From: Microcaldota archaeon
GTDB lineage: Archaea > Micrarchaeota > Micrarchaeia > Micrarchaeales > CABMGC01
Assembly (NCBI GenBank): GCA_030040335.1
Contig: JASHTX010000066.1
Location: 1 to 23,008, forward strand
Direction of reading: 5' to 3'
Length of the DNA stretch: 23,008 nt
Within the stretch, counting starts at the first letter, position 1; every line of letters begins with the position of its first letter. Below are positions 21,922-23,008 of this stretch, one piece after another. The notes beneath the pieces were generated by a model. The model saw only the letters and a list, made by a program, of their open reading frames with translations, made no database searches and had not been told where the DNA came from. The position numbers were made by a program, and so were the translations under genes.

Positions 21922-22173
21922 TCAGACTATCCCAATCTCGAACGGCTTTGGCTCCTTGCCACTCATCTTCTTCTCTATTATGCCGGCGAGGATCTCGGCA
22001 GGAGATACCTCTGACTCCGAGTCGGTTTCCCTCTCCACTTCCTTGGCCTTTTTGGTCAGGTAGTTAAGATGCTTTTTGCTTACAAGTACGAAAAATGTGT
22101 CGTTGCCTTTCGCTCTGGCAGTACCCGAACTGAAAGCAACTCTGATCTTTTTCTTATCCTTCATATAGTTCAC
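21922..22173 (-). CDS. Small conserved-looking hypothetical protein, coupled to the winged-helix gene
   Basis: 83 aa, charged, with no membrane segment. A predicted beta part (KIRVAFSSGTARAKGNDTFFVLVSKKH) is followed by a helical part (LNYLTKKAKEVERETD) and a second helix (SPAEILAGIIEKKMSG). I do not recognise the family. The start GTG at 22173 overlaps the upstream stop as GTGA (4 nt); ATG at 22164 is the alternative. The overlap argues that this is a real gene translated together with the 118-aa winged-helix-like protein, and that the two may form a complex. It ends 28 nt from the convergent HerA-like gene. Confidence 0.6.
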   Translation of the reverse strand: MNYMKDKKKIRVAFSSGTARAKGNDTFFVLVSKKHLNYLTKKAKEVERETDSESEVSPAEILAGIIEKKMSGKEPKPFEIGIV

Positions 22174-22526
22174 GCTTGTGGACTTTGGCCTTCGTACTTA
22201 TTCTTGAGCAGGAAGTTCTTCGCTTCTTGGATAGTCTCCTCGGAAATGAGCGAGCCTACTTCTGTTCCTGTGATGCCGCCTCCTTGGCCTCCTTTTTTGG
22301 GAACAGGAGCTATGAGCATCTTGGCGAGCTTGTATCTGACTTTTACAACATTAGCTTCCTCCAGCGCATTCATCCAGACGTTGAAGACATTTTCGTCTAT
22401 GTCGAGCGCCTTGGCCAGAGAATCAGCGTCGGTCTCGCCGTGCTCCCGCAAGTAATCAACAAGCTCGTCCACGCTTGTTTCAACTGCAGAGCCATTGCCT
22501 TTCACACCCGTTTCCTCCCTTTTCAT
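22170..22526 (-). CDS. Small winged-helix-like protein, possible DNA-binding regulator
   Basis: 118 aa. Residues about 17-75 (VDELVDYLREHGETDADSLAKALDIDENVFNVWMNALEEANVVKVRYKLAKMLIAPV) have the helix-helix-helix-wing pattern of archaeal winged-helix domains. A Gly-rich linker (79-86) and a C-terminal helix (SEETIQEAKNFLLKNKY) follow. It could bind DNA or serve as a protein-interaction module, as such domains also do. The start ATG at 22526 is chosen because a TATA-like element at 22581-22592 predicts transcription to begin near 22560, so in-frame starts further up (ATG 22574, TTG 22598) would lie outside the mRNA. It is coupled by GTGA overlap to the 83-aa gene. Confidence 0.65.
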   Translation of the reverse strand: MKREETGVKGNGSAVETSVDELVDYLREHGETDADSLAKALDIDENVFNVWMNALEEANVVKVRYKLAKMLIAPVPKKGGQGGGITGTEVGSLISEETIQEAKNFLLKNKYEGQSPQA

Positions 22527-22580
22527 TTTTTCACTTTTCTTGATAAAGTTCTGTTTTTGCTTATTAATTAACATTGACTT

Positions 22581-22592
22581 TTTATACAAAAT
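22581..22592 (-). promoter_or_regulatory. TATA-like box for the winged-helix/83-aa operon
   Basis: The minus strand reads attttgtataaa, about 26 nt before a predicted start near 22560. A second AT run, gttaattaataa (22561-22572 on the plus coordinate), is an alternative box. Confidence 0.5.
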
Positions 22593-22613
22593 AAACAACC
22601 AAGTTTGTTGTTT
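22593..22613. repeat. Inverted repeat aaacaac-N7-gttgttt beside the promoter
   Basis: Perfect 7-bp arms at 22593-22599 and 22607-22613 with a 7-nt spacer (caagttt). It lies directly upstream of the TATA-like box of the winged-helix gene and 22 nt beyond the stop of the membrane-protein gene. It could be an operator (autoregulation) or a weak terminator hairpin for the upstream gene. Position next to the BRE/TATA favours an operator, but this is inference. Confidence 0.5.
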
Positions 22614-22634
22614 TGGGAATAAATCAGGAGCGCA

Positions 22635-22976
22635 CTACAGGAATTCCCTCTCGTTCAGGAAGTAATACGATATGAATATGCCTATAAACTCGGGGAAGAT
22701 GCCAAACGAAGGGAAGAGGAGCACAAAGGGGATGTTTATGGCTCCTGGAGCGGTCAGCACGAACAGGTAAGCGAAAATATCCGGCTTGCTTGAGTTTCTG
22801 ATCTTGAAGTAGCTAACGAGGAAGAGAAGCAAGCCTATAATGCCGAGCAGTGTCACTACGCCGAGAAACAGGCCAAGGATCGAGAGTACGATGAAGGCCA
22901 TCATCCCTATCTTGTTGTAAACACCCATTGTTCCTATACCAGAGTACGCATCTGCGAAACCTGAAGGCTGGTCCAT
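22635..22976 (-). CDS. Small membrane protein of unknown function
   Basis: 113 aa with a short polar N-terminus (MDQPSGFADAYSGIGTMG) and hydrophobic segments at about 22-40, 41-58, 69-86 and 88-106. The total is three or four helices, with a KIRNSSKPD turn between the second and third. The overall shape recalls small archaeal DUF996-type membrane proteins, but I cannot confirm a family. The ATG at 22976 is preceded by a strong purine motif, GGAGGAG (about 22985-22991), so it is translated from a leadered mRNA. It may belong to an operon starting outside the window. No functional inference is possible from its neighbours. Confidence 0.65.
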   Translation of the reverse strand: MDQPSGFADAYSGIGTMGVYNKIGMMAFIVLSILGLFLGVVTLLGIIGLLLFLVSYFKIRNSSKPDIFAYLFVLTAPGAINIPFVLLFPSFGIFPEFIGIFISYYFLNEREFL

Positions 22977-23008
22977 GATACATCTCCTCCTTGCAATAAC
23001 TGCAGGCC

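Overview
The window looks like chromosomal DNA of an archaeon with a compact genome. The evidence is AT-rich TATA-like boxes about 26-35 nt ahead of several start codons (many transcripts would be leaderless or nearly so), a serine tRNA with an intron at position 37/38 and no encoded CCA, a DRG-type GTPase, an XRE-HTH/CBS regulator, a HerA-like ATPase and a methionine synthase split into two genes. The dense packing and gene content would fit a small-genome acidophilic or DPANN-type archaeon (ARMAN/Micrarchaeota-like) or a Thermoplasmata relative. That placement is inference; no rRNA or other marker gene is present. I see no mobile element, CRISPR array, rRNA or origin, and no gene-free stretch over 300 bases.

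Layout. 1-1269 (minus): start of a phosphoglycerate dehydrogenase (serA), preceded in its operon by a class V aminotransferase, probably the phosphoserine transaminase. 1499-3424: a polytopic membrane protein (plus), facing a DUF1634 + TauE/SafE exporter pair (minus). 3536-5627 (plus): a protein made of 16 TPR units, then a small VOC-fold protein. 5644-8533 (minus): ABC-2 permease, ABC ATPase and a membrane-anchored, sequon-rich esterase-like protein. 8637-10776 (plus): a RimK-family ATP-grasp ligase that appears to start at AUA, then a secreted DUF4382-like protein. 10773-12420 (minus): DRG GTPase and an HTH-CBS regulator. 12580-16958 (plus): a tight four-gene operon, glyA - metE N-half - metE C-half - metF-like. 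17036-20272 (plus): two tandem paralogous ATP-grasp enzymes of unknown function, then a sugar-nucleotide transferase. 20308-20432: tRNA-Ser(UGA) with intron. 20535-21893 (plus): HerA-like ATPase. 21922-22976 (minus): a translationally coupled small pair (one winged-helix-like) and a small membrane protein.

How the genes fit together. The serine genes at the left end and the glyA-metE-metF operon form a connected route: 3-phosphoglycerate to serine, serine to glycine plus a one-carbon unit on a tetrahydropterin, reduction to the methyl level, and transfer to homocysteine to give methionine. Three ATP-grasp ligases lie in one window. The RimK-like one could act in pterin or F420 tail glutamylation or protein modification; the tandem pair keeps ATP-grasp catalytic residues but has no assignable substrate. 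The tandem pair, the AUA start, and the coupled winged-helix/83-residue pair next to an inverted repeat are the least explained items.
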